DNA from: VXYL01 sp965243175
GTDB taxonomy: Bacteria > Pseudomonadota > Gammaproteobacteria > Pseudomonadales > Azotimanducaceae
Length of the DNA: 64,000 nt
Reading direction: 5' to 3'
NCBI GenBank assembly: GCA_965243175.1
Contig: OZ251532.1
Span: 1,922,001 to 1,986,000, forward strand
Position 1 is the first letter of the stretch. Every line of letters starts with the position of its first letter. Below are positions 41,937-51,224 of the stretch, in pieces. The notes beneath the pieces are model-generated. The model was not told the origin of the DNA, did no database searches, and saw nothing but the letters and a program-made list of their open reading frames with translations. A program made the position numbers and the translations under genes.

Positions 41937-43508
41937 TCAGTAGATGGACTCCATCTCCCACACGTCCAGCCGCGTCAGCTCGCTGTCCTCCCCTCGGGAT
42001 TCGAAGGAGATGCCCGTGGCGTCGCCGAGATCCGGATAGACCCGGGCGGCCACGCACTGCTTGCCGTTCACGAAGACCTCGACGATGCTCTTGTCCACGA
42101 ACACCCGCAGCTCCAGCGGTTCGTCCGGCTGCAAGCGGACGCTCGCCGTCTCGGGCGCCCGCGAACGCACATCCTCGGCCATGGAGGAGTGCGACGTGTC
42201 CAAGGTCACGCGGCTCTCGATGTGCCGCCGCCGAAGCGCGTTGTCGCGATAGCCGCGGTCCCGATAGAAGCCGATGCGCGTGTATTCCGTGATGTACGGA
42301 GACCGCAGCACGTTCAGTTCCAGCATCGACGCCTTGCCCGGCGCGACCGTGGCGTGGATCTCCAAGGCGTTGCCTTCGATGTCCGGCAGCACCTGTTCGC
42401 GATTCGCCGGCAGCCGCAGCGGGCTGCGGCCAAGCTCGCCGTCGCCGAGCCGCTTGCCGCGCAAACTCGCGACCGCGTCGACCGGTTCCTGGCGCAGCTC
42501 GCCGTCGGCATCCAGCCAGAGCCGCCGCGGCAAGCTCATGATCTGGTTCCAGCCCTCGGTGCGCTTCGCCGGATTCATGTTGAAGATGACGATGAGGCCA
42601 CCCTTCCCGTCGGGCGTGGCGGAAGGCGCATGGACGCCGCCCGGCCCCACCGGCCCCATGTTGAACTTGCCGGCGCTGGTGACGGAGAACTTCTGCCGTT
42701 CGGTGTCGTAGTCGCCGAGCAGGTACTGGCCGCCGCTCATGTGGCTGAAGAAGAGCAGGATGTGCTTGTCGCCGATGGGCCAGAAGTAGGGGCAGGCGCC
42801 GTCGTCCCCCACCAGCGTGAAGCGGTCGTTCTCCACGAACGGATGCAGGTACTCCCAGTGCTCGAGATCCCGCGAACGAAAGAGGAAGTCCGCCGCCACC
42901 GGCGTGCCGCCAGGCCCTTCTGGAAGTTGGCCAGCGGAGAGCGAATAGTAGTGTTCGCCGTGGCGCCAGATGCACGGGTCGAAGACCCGGTAGGGCAGTT
43001 CGCTGCCATCCGCGGAGGCGATAGGGATCACCGGCGCGCCGCCCACCTTGCTCCAGTTCAGGAGCAGCGGATCGCTGGAGGTGGCGACCATATTGCCGGC
43101 CTTGGTGCCGTGGTACATGGCGATCACGCGATCCGCTTCCACCAGCGTCGCGCCGGAGTAGCAGCACTCCTCCGGGTCCGGATAGATGCAGTACGGCAGG
43201 TCGCGCCAATGCACCAGATCGTCGCTGACCGCGTGCCCCCAGTGCTGGCGCGGATCCTCCGGCGGATATCCCTGGTAGAAGAGGTGCCAGCGCCCCTGCC
43301 AGAAGCACAGCCCGTTCGGATCGTTCAGCCCCCCTTCCGGGTTCACGTAGTGGTAGATCGGGCGATGCTTGTCGCCAGCAAGCGCGGCCCGCGCCTGCGC
43401 TAGGCGCTCGATCATCGGATGCCCCTGCAACGCCGCCTCCTGCTCGGCGAGCGTTTCCGGGAAGGTGTGGAAAGGCACTTTGGAGCGGTAGTCCGGCATC
43501 GGCTGCAT
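41937..43508 (-). CDS. Glycoside hydrolase family 32-like protein with altered catalytic motifs
   Basis: A 523-residue protein with a five-bladed beta-propeller plus beta-sandwich layout. The nucleophile motif is intact (GLNDPNG, Asp at about 63). The stabiliser motif reads RVFDP (about 174-178) rather than RDP. At the site of the acid/base Glu in ECP it has GACP (about 237-240). The C-terminal LRVFVDKSIVEVFVNGKQCVAARVYP is the GH32 sandwich. No signal peptide is seen, so it may act in the cytoplasm on imported fructosides, if active. The start is the ATG at 43508, with the first bases shared by the divergent CoA-transferase promoter region. Confidence 0.82.
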   Translation of the reverse strand: MQPMPDYRSKVPFHTFPETLAEQEAALQGHPMIERLAQARAALAGDKHRPIYHYVNPEGGLNDPNGLCFWQGRWHLFYQGYPPEDPRQHWGHAVSDDLVHWRDLPYCIYPDPEECCYSGATLVEADRVIAMYHGTKAGNMVATSSDPLLLNWSKVGGAPVIPIASADGSELPYRVFDPCIWRHGEHYYSLSAGQLPEGPGGTPVAADFLFRSRDLEHWEYLHPFVENDRFTLVGDDGACPYFWPIGDKHILLFFSHMSGGQYLLGDYDTERQKFSVTSAGKFNMGPVGPGGVHAPSATPDGKGGLIVIFNMNPAKRTEGWNQIMSLPRRLWLDADGELRQEPVDAVASLRGKRLGDGELGRSPLRLPANREQVLPDIEGNALEIHATVAPGKASMLELNVLRSPYITEYTRIGFYRDRGYRDNALRRRHIESRVTLDTSHSSMAEDVRSRAPETASVRLQPDEPLELRVFVDKSIVEVFVNGKQCVAARVYPDLGDATGISFESRGEDSELTRLDVWEMESIY

Positions 43509-43624
43509 CAACGCGCAAGGTTCAGGAAGCGGCCATCCTACACTCGCGCGACCGCTCGGCGGCGCGGCTTCCCCGGCGGACGCGCTACACTTGGCGGACT
43601 ACCTCCTCTCGGCGGCAAGCGAAC

Positions 43625-44791
43625 GTGGCCCATCCCCTCGAAGGCATCAAGGTTCTCGACATGTCGCGGGTGCTGGCCGGGCCGTTCGCAGGGCGGATGC
43701 TGGCCGACCTCGGTGCGGACGTGGTGAAGATCGAACCCCCGGCGGGCGATCTCACGCGGCTCTGGGGCGCGGTGATCGGTGGTGTGCCCGGCTACTACCA
43801 CCAGCAGAACGTAGGCAAGCGCAACGTCTGCATCGACTTGACCAAGCCGGCGGGCGTCGATTTGGCGAAGCGCTTGGCGTCCGTCGCCGATCTGGTGATC
43901 GAGAACTTCCGCCCCGGGGTGATGGCGCGGCTCGGCCTCGACTACGAGACGCTCAAGAGCGTGCGCGAGGACATCATCCTGCTCTCCATTTCCGGCTTCG
44001 GACAGGACGGCCCGGAACGCCATCGCCCGGCCTACGCCGCAGCCATCCACGCCGAAGCGGGCCTGGTGCGCAGGCAGGAGCGGGACGGACGCCCGCCAGC
44101 CGACATTCAGATGTCCGTCGGCGACACCAACGCGGCGCTGCACGGCTTGACCGCAGCCCTTGCCGCGCTGCTCATGCGCCAGCGCACGGGTTTGGGGCAG
44201 CACATCGACATCGCCATGCTGGACGCGATGCTGGCCACGGACGACCAGCTGCACTACGGCATCGAGCACTCGCGCCACACCGCGCCGAGCCTCTCCGACA
44301 TCTGGCGCACAGGCATGGGCGACGTGCTGATCGCGGGCGACTTCCGCCACATCTGGCGGCAGCTCGCAACGAAGATGGGCGTCGCCGACCCGACGCCCCC
44401 CGAGGCTTCCCTAACGGAGAAGATTCGGCTGCGGCGCGAGGCAGCGCAGGCGTTCTTCGACAGTCTCGACAGCCGCGAACAAGTGGGCGAAGCCATGGCA
44501 GCGATGAATCTCGCGTGGGGCGAAGTGCGCGACTCGGCCGACGTGCGCGACTCGCCGACCGTGCAGCATCGCGGCAGCATCGCCGACATCGACGACCGCG
44601 CTGGCGGCACGCGCCCGATCGTGCAATCCCCCTACCGCTTCTCCAATGCCGAATCCGGCGTGCGCGGCGTGGCGCCCCACCAGGGCGAACACAATGTCGA
44701 CGCGCTGGCCGACTGGCTCGGCAGCAGCGCCGAGGAGATCGCCCGCTGGGTCGATGCCGGCGTTCTCGTCGGCGCCGAGGACGCGCGTTGA
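43625..44791 (+). CDS. Class III (CaiB/BaiF) CoA-transferase
   Basis: A 388-residue protein from the GTG at 43625. It has LEGIKVLDMSRVLAGPFAGRMLADLGADVVKIEPPAGD, QNVGKRNVCIDLTKPAGVDLAKRLASVADLVIENFRPGVMARLGLDYE and LLSISGFGQDGPERHRPAYAAAIHAEAG. A TACACT -10 element is at about 43585. It is coupled by TTGA overlap to the Hsp70-like gene, an unusual pairing. Substrate unknown. Confidence 0.92.
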   Translation: MAHPLEGIKVLDMSRVLAGPFAGRMLADLGADVVKIEPPAGDLTRLWGAVIGGVPGYYHQQNVGKRNVCIDLTKPAGVDLAKRLASVADLVIENFRPGVMARLGLDYETLKSVREDIILLSISGFGQDGPERHRPAYAAAIHAEAGLVRRQERDGRPPADIQMSVGDTNAALHGLTAALAALLMRQRTGLGQHIDIAMLDAMLATDDQLHYGIEHSRHTAPSLSDIWRTGMGDVLIAGDFRHIWRQLATKMGVADPTPPEASLTEKIRLRREAAQAFFDSLDSREQVGEAMAAMNLAWGEVRDSADVRDSPTVQHRGSIADIDDRAGGTRPIVQSPYRFSNAESGVRGVAPHQGEHNVDALADWLGSSAEEIARWVDAGVLVGAEDAR

Positions 44792-46239
44792 GGGGTTCGC
44801 AAGGCCGCAAACTCGGCATCGGCGTCGATTTCGGCACCACCAACTCCGTCGCCGCCACGTTCGACGGCGAACGCCTGCGGCTGGCGCCGTTGGAGACCGT
44901 GCGTCACGCGGCAACCGAACTCGACGCCGCGGTGATGCCTTCCGCCACCTACATCGACCGCGACCTGCAAACGCGCACCGGGCGCGACGCGGTGCAGCGC
45001 TACATCGCGGACAACACCAGACGGCGCGTCGAACTGGTGCCGGAGGTGGTCGGCAAGGCGATGCTCGCCGTGGGCCACGGCGGTGGCGATTCGCGGAATC
45101 CCGGCGAAACCGTCGCAGCCGACGTCTACGGCGCAGCGACCACCGACGTCGGCATGCAGGGCCGCTTGTTCCGCGGCACGAAACGGCTGCTCGGCCGGCG
45201 CAGCATGGAACGCCTGCTGGTCTTCGACCGGCCGTTTCGTCTGGTGGCGCTGATCACGCCCATCCTGCTGCGCATCCGCCGCGCCTTGGCCGCGCCAGCG
45301 GATGCGGGCGGCTGCGCCGGGCATCCGGTCCACTTCGAGGGGCGCGACCAGTTCGGCGATCAGCTGGCGCTCTCCCGCCTCGGCGAAGCCTACGGCTACG
45401 CCGGCTTCGGCAAGCCGCGCTTCTACCCGGAACCGGTCGCCGCCGCGGCGAGCTTCCTGCACGCGCAAGGGCAGGCGCGGGAAGACCATCTGCTGACAGT
45501 GGATTTCGGCGGCGGCACCTTGGACTTCTGCGTGCTCCGGCGAGCGCGGGGCGGCGCCTTTCGCGTCGTCGCCACCCACGGCATCGGACTCGGCGGCGAC
45601 CACATCGACCAGCGCTTGTTCCGCGAACTGCTGTTTCCGCTGCTCGGCAAGGGAGAGGGCTGGCGGCGCCCGGGCGAGTACGGCGAAATCGAGACGCCGT
45701 TTCCGTTCGCGGACTACGAAGACCTGCTGCTGAACTGGGCGGTGACCTATCTGCTCAACCAGAACCGCTATCTGAGCGCGGTGCAGAGCCGCATCGCCCA
45801 AGGCGGCGCGGCGCGCATCAAGTTCCGCCGCCTGCGCGAACTGATCCAGCAGAACCTCGGCTACGTAGCGTTCCAAGCCATCCGCGACCTCAAGGCGCAG
45901 CTCTCCACGGCGGACGAAGCGGTGCTGGACATCCCCGAGATCGACATCGAAGTGCGCCTGACGCGGGCCGCCTTCGAGGCCCTGATCGCCGACATGCTGA
46001 GGCGCATCGAAGAAGCGGTGGAGCAGACGCTGCGCCTAGCGCGGTTGCCGGCGAGCGCCATCGACGTGGTGCTGCGCACCGGCGGCTCGTCCCTCATCCC
46101 GGCGGTCCACCGCTTGCTCGACGGCTTCTTCCCCGGCCGCGTGGTGGATCACGATCCGTTCACCAGCGTAGCCGCCGGTCTCGCCATCGCCGACTTCCAC
46201 GGCCTGCCGGGTAGCGCAAGCGTTCAGTCGGCTCGGTAG
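44788..46239 (+). CDS. Hsp70-like ATPase (YegD type)
   Basis: A 483-residue protein starting at the TTG at 44788 (TTGA overlap with the CoA-transferase stop); no ATG gives a full N-terminus. It shows actin/Hsp70 phosphate motifs: GIGVDFGTTNSVAATF at the N-terminus, LLTVDFGGGTLDFCVL (about 236-251) and VVLRTGGSSLIPAVHRLL near the end. It lacks the long substrate-binding domain of DnaK, like E. coli YegD. Function is unknown. The last 16 bp overlap the convergent Nudix gene. Confidence 0.88.
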   Translation: MRGSQGRKLGIGVDFGTTNSVAATFDGERLRLAPLETVRHAATELDAAVMPSATYIDRDLQTRTGRDAVQRYIADNTRRRVELVPEVVGKAMLAVGHGGGDSRNPGETVAADVYGAATTDVGMQGRLFRGTKRLLGRRSMERLLVFDRPFRLVALITPILLRIRRALAAPADAGGCAGHPVHFEGRDQFGDQLALSRLGEAYGYAGFGKPRFYPEPVAAAASFLHAQGQAREDHLLTVDFGGGTLDFCVLRRARGGAFRVVATHGIGLGGDHIDQRLFRELLFPLLGKGEGWRRPGEYGEIETPFPFADYEDLLLNWAVTYLLNQNRYLSAVQSRIAQGGAARIKFRRLRELIQQNLGYVAFQAIRDLKAQLSTADEAVLDIPEIDIEVRLTRAAFEALIADMLRRIEEAVEQTLRLARLPASAIDVVLRTGGSSLIPAVHRLLDGFFPGRVVDHDPFTSVAAGLAIADFHGLPGSASVQSAR

Positions 46240-46844
46240 CGGGGGTCGATGGTTTCGAAGAAGGTCTGCACCATGCGGTAGGTCATGCCCCAGACGAAGT
46301 AGCCGGGCTTTAGGCGAAAGCCGTCGAAAGCGCCGCTGCCGCCGTTGGCCGCGGCAGCGTCGGCTTCCGCATCGAAGGGTGGGCGCGAGCGGGCGTGGTT
46401 CTCGCCGCGGTGCATGGCGGCCAGCGGCGCCCAGACTGCCGCCGCGACTTCGTGGTTCAGGCTGAACGCGGGGTCGCCCTCGACCTGGAACACGAACGGC
46501 GCCACGAGCATGTTGCTGCGCACGCTCATCGGGCGCTGCGGCGGCAATGCGCCCAGCACCGGTGCCGAAGCGATGTCGAGGCCGATTTCCTCCGCCGTCT
46601 CGCGCACGGCCGCCGCCTGCAAGGTGGCATCGGTCGATTCGCGGTGTCCGCCGGGGAACGCCATGTGGCCGGACCACGGATCGCCAGCCTTCTCCGCGCG
46701 CTTGATGAACAGCATCTCGGTGGCGCTTTCGTTTTCGCGGAGCACCACCGCGACCGCCGCCTCGCGCACGGTTCCCGGCTGGCGGCTCGACTCCGGCGCG
46801 GCAATCCGGGCCAAGCGGCTGCGTATCGAGGCCAAGTCCAGCAT
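46224..46844 (-). CDS. Nudix CoA diphosphatase (NudL-like)
   Basis: A 206-residue Nudix hydrolase with the Nudix box GGHRESTDATLQAAAVRETAEEIGL (about 65-89) preceded by the UPF0035/CoA-pyrophosphatase feature PWSGHMAFPGG. The C-terminal YFVWGMTYRMVQTFFETI is typical. It hydrolyses CoA and related diphosphates to 3',5'-ADP and phosphopantetheine (family knowledge). It overlaps the Hsp70-like gene at its end. Confidence 0.92.
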   Translation of the reverse strand: MLDLASIRSRLARIAAPESSRQPGTVREAAVAVVLRENESATEMLFIKRAEKAGDPWSGHMAFPGGHRESTDATLQAAAVRETAEEIGLDIASAPVLGALPPQRPMSVRSNMLVAPFVFQVEGDPAFSLNHEVAAAVWAPLAAMHRGENHARSRPPFDAEADAAAANGGSGAFDGFRLKPGYFVWGMTYRMVQTFFETIDPRYRAD

Positions 46845-46908
46845 CGGCCTATGTTACCTTGAAGCCTGTTACGTTGAAGCCGGCCCGCCCAAGCGTGCTC
46901 CGCCAACC

Positions 46909-47310
46909 TTGAATCCGCTTGCTTCCAGCGCCAACCGCTGCTTCGTCTGCGGCCCCGGCAACGCCGCTGGCCTGAACATCCGCTTCCGGCTCGACGGCGA
47001 CGTCTGCCGCGCCGAGTTCACCCCCGGAGAGACCCACGTCGGCTACGATGGCGTGACCCACGGCGGCATCCTGTTCAGCCTGCTCGACGACGTGATGGCG
47101 AACGTCCTATTTCTGCGCGGCGAACGCTGCTACACGGCAAAGGCCGACATCCGCTACCGCCAGCCGCTGCCGACCGGTACGCCAGTGCGTCTGGAAGGCA
47201 AGGAAGTGCGGCGCAAGGGCCGCTTGGCGCTGCTCGAAGGACGCATCCTCCGCGCCGACGACGACACGGTGGTCGCCGAAGCGACCGGGAGCTTCATGAT
47301 CGAGGCGTAG
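46909..47310 (+). CDS. PaaI/hotdog-fold thioesterase
   Basis: A 133-residue hotdog protein from a TTG at 46909; no ATG is in frame nearby. It has CFVCGPGNAAGLNIRF, then YDGVTHGGILFSLLDDVMANVLF, the hotdog catalytic region, and AKADIRYRQPLPTGTPVRLEG. The CFVCG(P/E)xNP opening is shared with many acyl-CoA thioesterase-like proteins. Substrate unknown. The gene is bracketed by Nudix and the amine oxidase. Confidence 0.8.
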   Translation: MNPLASSANRCFVCGPGNAAGLNIRFRLDGDVCRAEFTPGETHVGYDGVTHGGILFSLLDDVMANVLFLRGERCYTAKADIRYRQPLPTGTPVRLEGKEVRRKGRLALLEGRILRADDDTVVAEATGSFMIEA

Positions 47311-47380
47311 CGGTCGCACGCCACCGTGCCGGGCCGTTCATGGTGTAGGCTGACGGCAACGCCCCGACGGAGGCCGCGCC

Positions 47381-49321
47381 ATGCGCATCGATTCGGCCAG
47401 TGTTTGCGTCTCTCTCTGCCTGACGCTGTTCGCGGCAGCGCCCGCTGGCGCCGCTTCGCATCCGTTGGACCCGCTGACCTTTCAGGAGCATTGGCGGGCG
47501 CTGGAAATCCTCCGTGATGCGGACAAGCTGGATGCCGCCACGCAGTTCTCCCGGCTGAGCCTGCGCGAGCCGGCCAAGCGCGACGTGCTGAAGTGGCAGG
47601 AGGGCGAGGCGATCCCGCGCCAGGTCTACGCGCTGGTGCGCCAGGGCAAGGAGTCGTTCGAGGCGGTCGTGGACTTGGCGGCGGGCAAGGTGGCGTCCTG
47701 GGAGAAGCTCGAAGGGGTGCAGCCGAACTGGCTGGGGAGCGAGTTCGGCGCCGTGGTGAAGGAGGCGCTTGCCCATCCGGATTTCGTTGCTGCATTGAAG
47801 AAGCGCGGCATCGAGGACACCGTGTTCCTGCACTGCGACACCATCCCGCCCGGCTACTTCGGCACCGAGGAACAGCGGGGGCGGCGCGTCGGCCATGTGC
47901 TATGCAAGGACGTGCGGGGTGTGCGCAACACCTGGTCGCGGGAAATCGAAGGTTTGACGGCGGTGGTCGACCTCGACGCGAAGACCGTGCTGCGGGTGGT
48001 GGACGAAGGCGCGACGCCGGTGGCGATGACCGACCCGGACTACCACGCGATGTCGGAAGATCTCACAGCCGATGCCACGCCCGACCAAGCGCCGGAACAG
48101 CGCTTCGACGTGCAGGGCCACCATGTGGCGTGGGAACGCTGGCGCTTCCACGTCCGCCCGGACCTGCGCGCCGGCATGGTCGTCTCGCTGGTGCGGCACG
48201 TCGGCGCCGGCGGCGAGCGGTCGGTGCTCTACGAAGGCCATCTCTCCGAGATCTTCGTGCCGTACATGGATCCGTCCTTCGCCTGGTACGCGCGCAACTT
48301 CCTCGACGCTGGCGAGTTCTCCGCTGGCGGCCTTTCGGAGCCGCTGCTGCGCGGACGCGACTGCCCGGCCCATGCCTTCTACTTCGATTCCGTTCGCCCG
48401 ACGCCGAATGGCCGTCCGCGCACGACGCCGCGCACCCTCTGCCTGTTCGAGCGCGCGACCGGCGATCCGCTGTGGCGGCACTACGCCAGCGAAGCGCCGC
48501 AGAGCCGGGCCGCCAGCGAGCTGGTGGTGCGCTCGTCGATGGTGGTCGGCAACTACGACTATCTGCTGGATTGGATCTTCCGCCAGGACGGTTCCATTCG
48601 CGTCGCCGTCGGCGCCACCGGCATTCTGGAAGTGAAAGCCGTGGATGCCGCCCGAGCAGACGCGAAAGCCACCGCGGATGCGCTGGACGACGCCTACGGG
48701 CGCTTCGTCGACGAGCGTCTGGTCGCCGTCAACCACGACCACTACTTCAGCTTCCGCCTCGACCTGGACGTGGACGGCCCGGAGAACAGCCTCTCGATGG
48801 ACCGACTGACGACGCGAATGCTCGGCGCCGAACACCCGCGCCGCAGCATCTGGGTGCAGGCCGCGCAGCTGGCGGAGAGCGAGGCCGACGCGAAGCTGAA
48901 CATCGATTTGCGGCACCCAACGTTGTGGCGCGTGCTGGGCTCGGCCAAGAACGCGGCCGGCTATGCCACAAGCTACCACCTGATGCCCGGCCGCACCGCC
49001 CACACGCTGCTTTCCGAGGACGACTACCCACGTCGCCGCGCCGGCTTCATCGACCACCATCTGTGGGTCACCCCGCAGCGCGACGCCGAGCGTTGGGCGG
49101 CTGGCGACCACCCCACCTTGAGCGAACCGGGCATGGGCCTGCCCGCCTGGACCGCAGCGGACCGCAAAGTCCGCGACACGGACATCGTCCTCTGGCACAC
49201 GGTCGGCGTACACCACTTGCCGCGCGCCGAAGACTGGCCGGTGATGCCAGTGATGTGGCAGAGCTTCGACTTGCGCCCGTTCGACTTCTTCGACCGCAAT
49301 CCCGCGCTGGATTCGCGCTGA
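47381..49321 (+). CDS. Copper amine oxidase, periplasmic
   Basis: A 646-residue enzyme with a signal peptide (hydrophobic 6-20, cleavage at about APAGAA). The topaquinone motif is NYDY (Asn391, Tyr392), the catalytic base Asp297 lies in VPYMDPSF, and the copper His residues are His452 and His454 (VNHDHYF) and His611 or His612 (VGVHHLP). All key residues are present. It oxidises primary amines to aldehydes, ammonia and hydrogen peroxide in the periplasm. The length is normal for the family. Its own -10-like TAGGCT is near 47345. Confidence 0.92.
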   Translation: MRIDSASVCVSLCLTLFAAAPAGAASHPLDPLTFQEHWRALEILRDADKLDAATQFSRLSLREPAKRDVLKWQEGEAIPRQVYALVRQGKESFEAVVDLAAGKVASWEKLEGVQPNWLGSEFGAVVKEALAHPDFVAALKKRGIEDTVFLHCDTIPPGYFGTEEQRGRRVGHVLCKDVRGVRNTWSREIEGLTAVVDLDAKTVLRVVDEGATPVAMTDPDYHAMSEDLTADATPDQAPEQRFDVQGHHVAWERWRFHVRPDLRAGMVVSLVRHVGAGGERSVLYEGHLSEIFVPYMDPSFAWYARNFLDAGEFSAGGLSEPLLRGRDCPAHAFYFDSVRPTPNGRPRTTPRTLCLFERATGDPLWRHYASEAPQSRAASELVVRSSMVVGNYDYLLDWIFRQDGSIRVAVGATGILEVKAVDAARADAKATADALDDAYGRFVDERLVAVNHDHYFSFRLDLDVDGPENSLSMDRLTTRMLGAEHPRRSIWVQAAQLAESEADAKLNIDLRHPTLWRVLGSAKNAAGYATSYHLMPGRTAHTLLSEDDYPRRRAGFIDHHLWVTPQRDAERWAAGDHPTLSEPGMGLPAWTAADRKVRDTDIVLWHTVGVHHLPRAEDWPVMPVMWQSFDLRPFDFFDRNPALDSR

Positions 49322-49357
49322 GGGGCAACCCTTCGCCACGCCACGGACGCTTCCAAC

Positions 49358-50176
49358 GTGACCGAAGAACGCACGGTTGCGCTGGGCGTCGAGTACGACG
49401 GACGCGCCTTCCACGGCTTCCAGCGCCAACGCCACGCCGCAAGCGTGCAGGCGGCCTTGGAAAGCGCGCTCTCCAAGGTGGCGAACGAGCCAGTGCGCGT
49501 CGTCGCGGCCGGGCGGACGGATGCCGGCGTCCATGCCACGCAGCAGGTGGTGAGCTTCCGGACCACCGCCCAGCGCTCCGCCGATGGGTGGCAGCGCGGC
49601 ACATCCAGCCTAACGCCGGACGCCCTCGGCATCGTCTGGGCCACGATTCTCCCTGCCCCGTTCCACGCCCGCTTCGATGCCGTGGCGCGGCGCTACGTCT
49701 ATCTCTTCAGCGATGCGCCAACGCCGCCGATCATCCATCGCGGCCTGGTGACATGGACGCGCACCGCCCTGGACGCGGCGGCGATGCATCGTGCCGCGCA
49801 ATGCCTGCTCGGCGAGCACGACTTCTCCGCGTTTCGCGCCGCCGCCTGCCAATCGAAGTCGCCTTGGCGGCACATCACGCACATCCGGGTATGGCGGGCA
49901 AACGCCCTTGTCGCAATCGAAGTCCGCGCCAACGCCTTCCTGCTGCACATGGTGCGCAATCTCGCCGGAACCCTGCACGAAGTCGGCGCTGGCCGCCTGC
50001 CCGAATCGGCGGTAGAGCAACTGCTGCTCGGCCGAGACCGCTCGCTCGCCCCACCGACCGCGGCCCCGCACGGCCTCTACCTGACCGCCGCCGACTATCC
50101 GAATCTGGAGGTGCGGCCACGCCCTCCGCCGCTACTCGCCGGCGCATCGTGTTCGGACGGAACAGGCGGTCGCTAA
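49358..50176 (+). CDS. truA: tRNA pseudouridine synthase A
   Basis: A 272-residue enzyme with VEYDGRAFHGFQRQRH, the catalytic Asp in AGRTDAGVHA, RRYVYLF and NAFLLHMVRNLAGTLHEVGAG. It isomerises U38-40 in tRNA. Start is the GTG at 49358, and a short TA-like gene overlaps its end on the other strand. It opens the trpF-trpB-trpA-folC cluster, the common gammaproteobacterial order, though a 400-bp gap containing the small minus-strand gene separates it from trpF. Confidence 0.94.
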   Translation: MTEERTVALGVEYDGRAFHGFQRQRHAASVQAALESALSKVANEPVRVVAAGRTDAGVHATQQVVSFRTTAQRSADGWQRGTSSLTPDALGIVWATILPAPFHARFDAVARRYVYLFSDAPTPPIIHRGLVTWTRTALDAAAMHRAAQCLLGEHDFSAFRAAACQSKSPWRHITHIRVWRANALVAIEVRANAFLLHMVRNLAGTLHEVGAGRLPESAVEQLLLGRDRSLAPPTAAPHGLYLTAADYPNLEVRPRPPPLLAGASCSDGTGGR

Positions 50177-50415
50177 GGCGAGATCGGGGCCCTGCGAGCT
50201 TCCTCCCGCCGTTCGGCAATCAACTCGTCGGCGAGGCTTCGCCCGTCGAATCGTCGGAAGAAACTGCGCAGGCGCCCCTCTGCCGCATTGGATGCCGCTA
50301 TCGGAGAGCGACCTTCCGTAGCCGCGAGCAACTCGGTGAGCCTGCGCTCGACCGCGTCCAGTGCATCATCCGGCAGCGCGTCGACCAAGCGGTGTAGTCG
50401 GGCCCGTTCGGTCAC
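50173..50415 (-). CDS. Small antitoxin-like protein, orphan
   Basis: A roughly 80-residue protein read from the GTG at 50415, which has GGAGG 8 nt upstream. It shows VTERARLHRLVDALPDDALDAVERRLTELLAA and ends with LADELIAERREEARRA, a tail common in AbrB- or VapB-type antitoxins. No toxin gene is adjacent. Its end overlaps truA by 4 bp. It might be a solitary antitoxin or a regulator. Confidence 0.5.
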   Translation of the reverse strand: MTERARLHRLVDALPDDALDAVERRLTELLAATEGRSPIAASNAAEGRLRSFFRRFDGRSLADELIAERREEARRAPISP

Positions 50416-50573
50416 GTTGGCCACCTCCAATTGCCTTGCCGCGCCACACTGTACTGTTCCAAGGAACTGCTGTGGCGACGCCGAGCCCGCACATTGCCAC
50501 GATTGCTGTTCAATGCGTCTAGAATCGCGCCCTCGACGCCCACGCTTGCGGGCGGAACTGGTCCGGTGGATTC

Positions 50574-51224
50574 ATGGTCGAGAGAGCAGCAGCGCTCGGG
50601 GCGAACGGCTCCCGCGTGCGTGTGAAAATCTGCGGCGTCACGACGCCCGAGGATGCGCAAGTGGCCGCGGAAGCTGGGGCTGACGCTGTAGGCTTGAACT
50701 TCTACTCGCCTAGCCCGCGCGCCATCGACTTGGCGACGGCGGAACGGATCGCCGATGTCTTGCCGCCGTTCGTGGCCACGGTCGGCGTTTTCGTCGAGCC
50801 GCAGGCCGAAGACGTGCGGGGCGCCATCAAGGCTGCCAATCTCGACTGCCTGCAGTTCCACGGCGACGAGCCGGCCGCGTTCTGCGTCGGGTTCGGCGTT
50901 CCGTACATCAAGGCCGCTGGGGTGCGCGAAGGATTCGACTTCGAGGCGCTGCGGGGTCGTCATCCAGAGGCGTGCGCGTTTCTGCTCGATGCGTTCGATG
51001 CCGAACGCATCGGCGGCACCGGGCGGGTGTTCGACTGGCGGGCTTGGCCGCGCAGCGACCGGCCGCTCATCCTCGCTGGCGGGCTCGATGCAGAGAACGT
51101 CGGCGCGGCGATAGCGGCCACTCGTCCCTACGCGGTGGATGTGGCGAGCGGCGTCGAAGGGGCGACGAAGCGCCGCAAGGATCCGCAGCGCGTGAGGCGC
51201 TTCATGGCTGCCGCCCATGCCTGA
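50574..51224 (+). CDS. trpF: Phosphoribosylanthranilate isomerase
   Basis: A 216-residue TIM-barrel enzyme with VRVKICGVTTPEDAQVAAEAGADAVGLNFYSPSPRAI, LDCLQFHGDEP, LLDAFDAERIGGTGRVFDWRAW and LAGGLDAENVGAAIA. It catalyses the Amadori step of tryptophan synthesis. The ATG is at 50574; TAGAAT (50519-50524) may be the -10. Its stop overlaps trpB's start by 8 bp. Confidence 0.94.
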   Translation: MVERAAALGANGSRVRVKICGVTTPEDAQVAAEAGADAVGLNFYSPSPRAIDLATAERIADVLPPFVATVGVFVEPQAEDVRGAIKAANLDCLQFHGDEPAAFCVGFGVPYIKAAGVREGFDFEALRGRHPEACAFLLDAFDAERIGGTGRVFDWRAWPRSDRPLILAGGLDAENVGAAIAATRPYAVDVASGVEGATKRRKDPQRVRRFMAAAHA

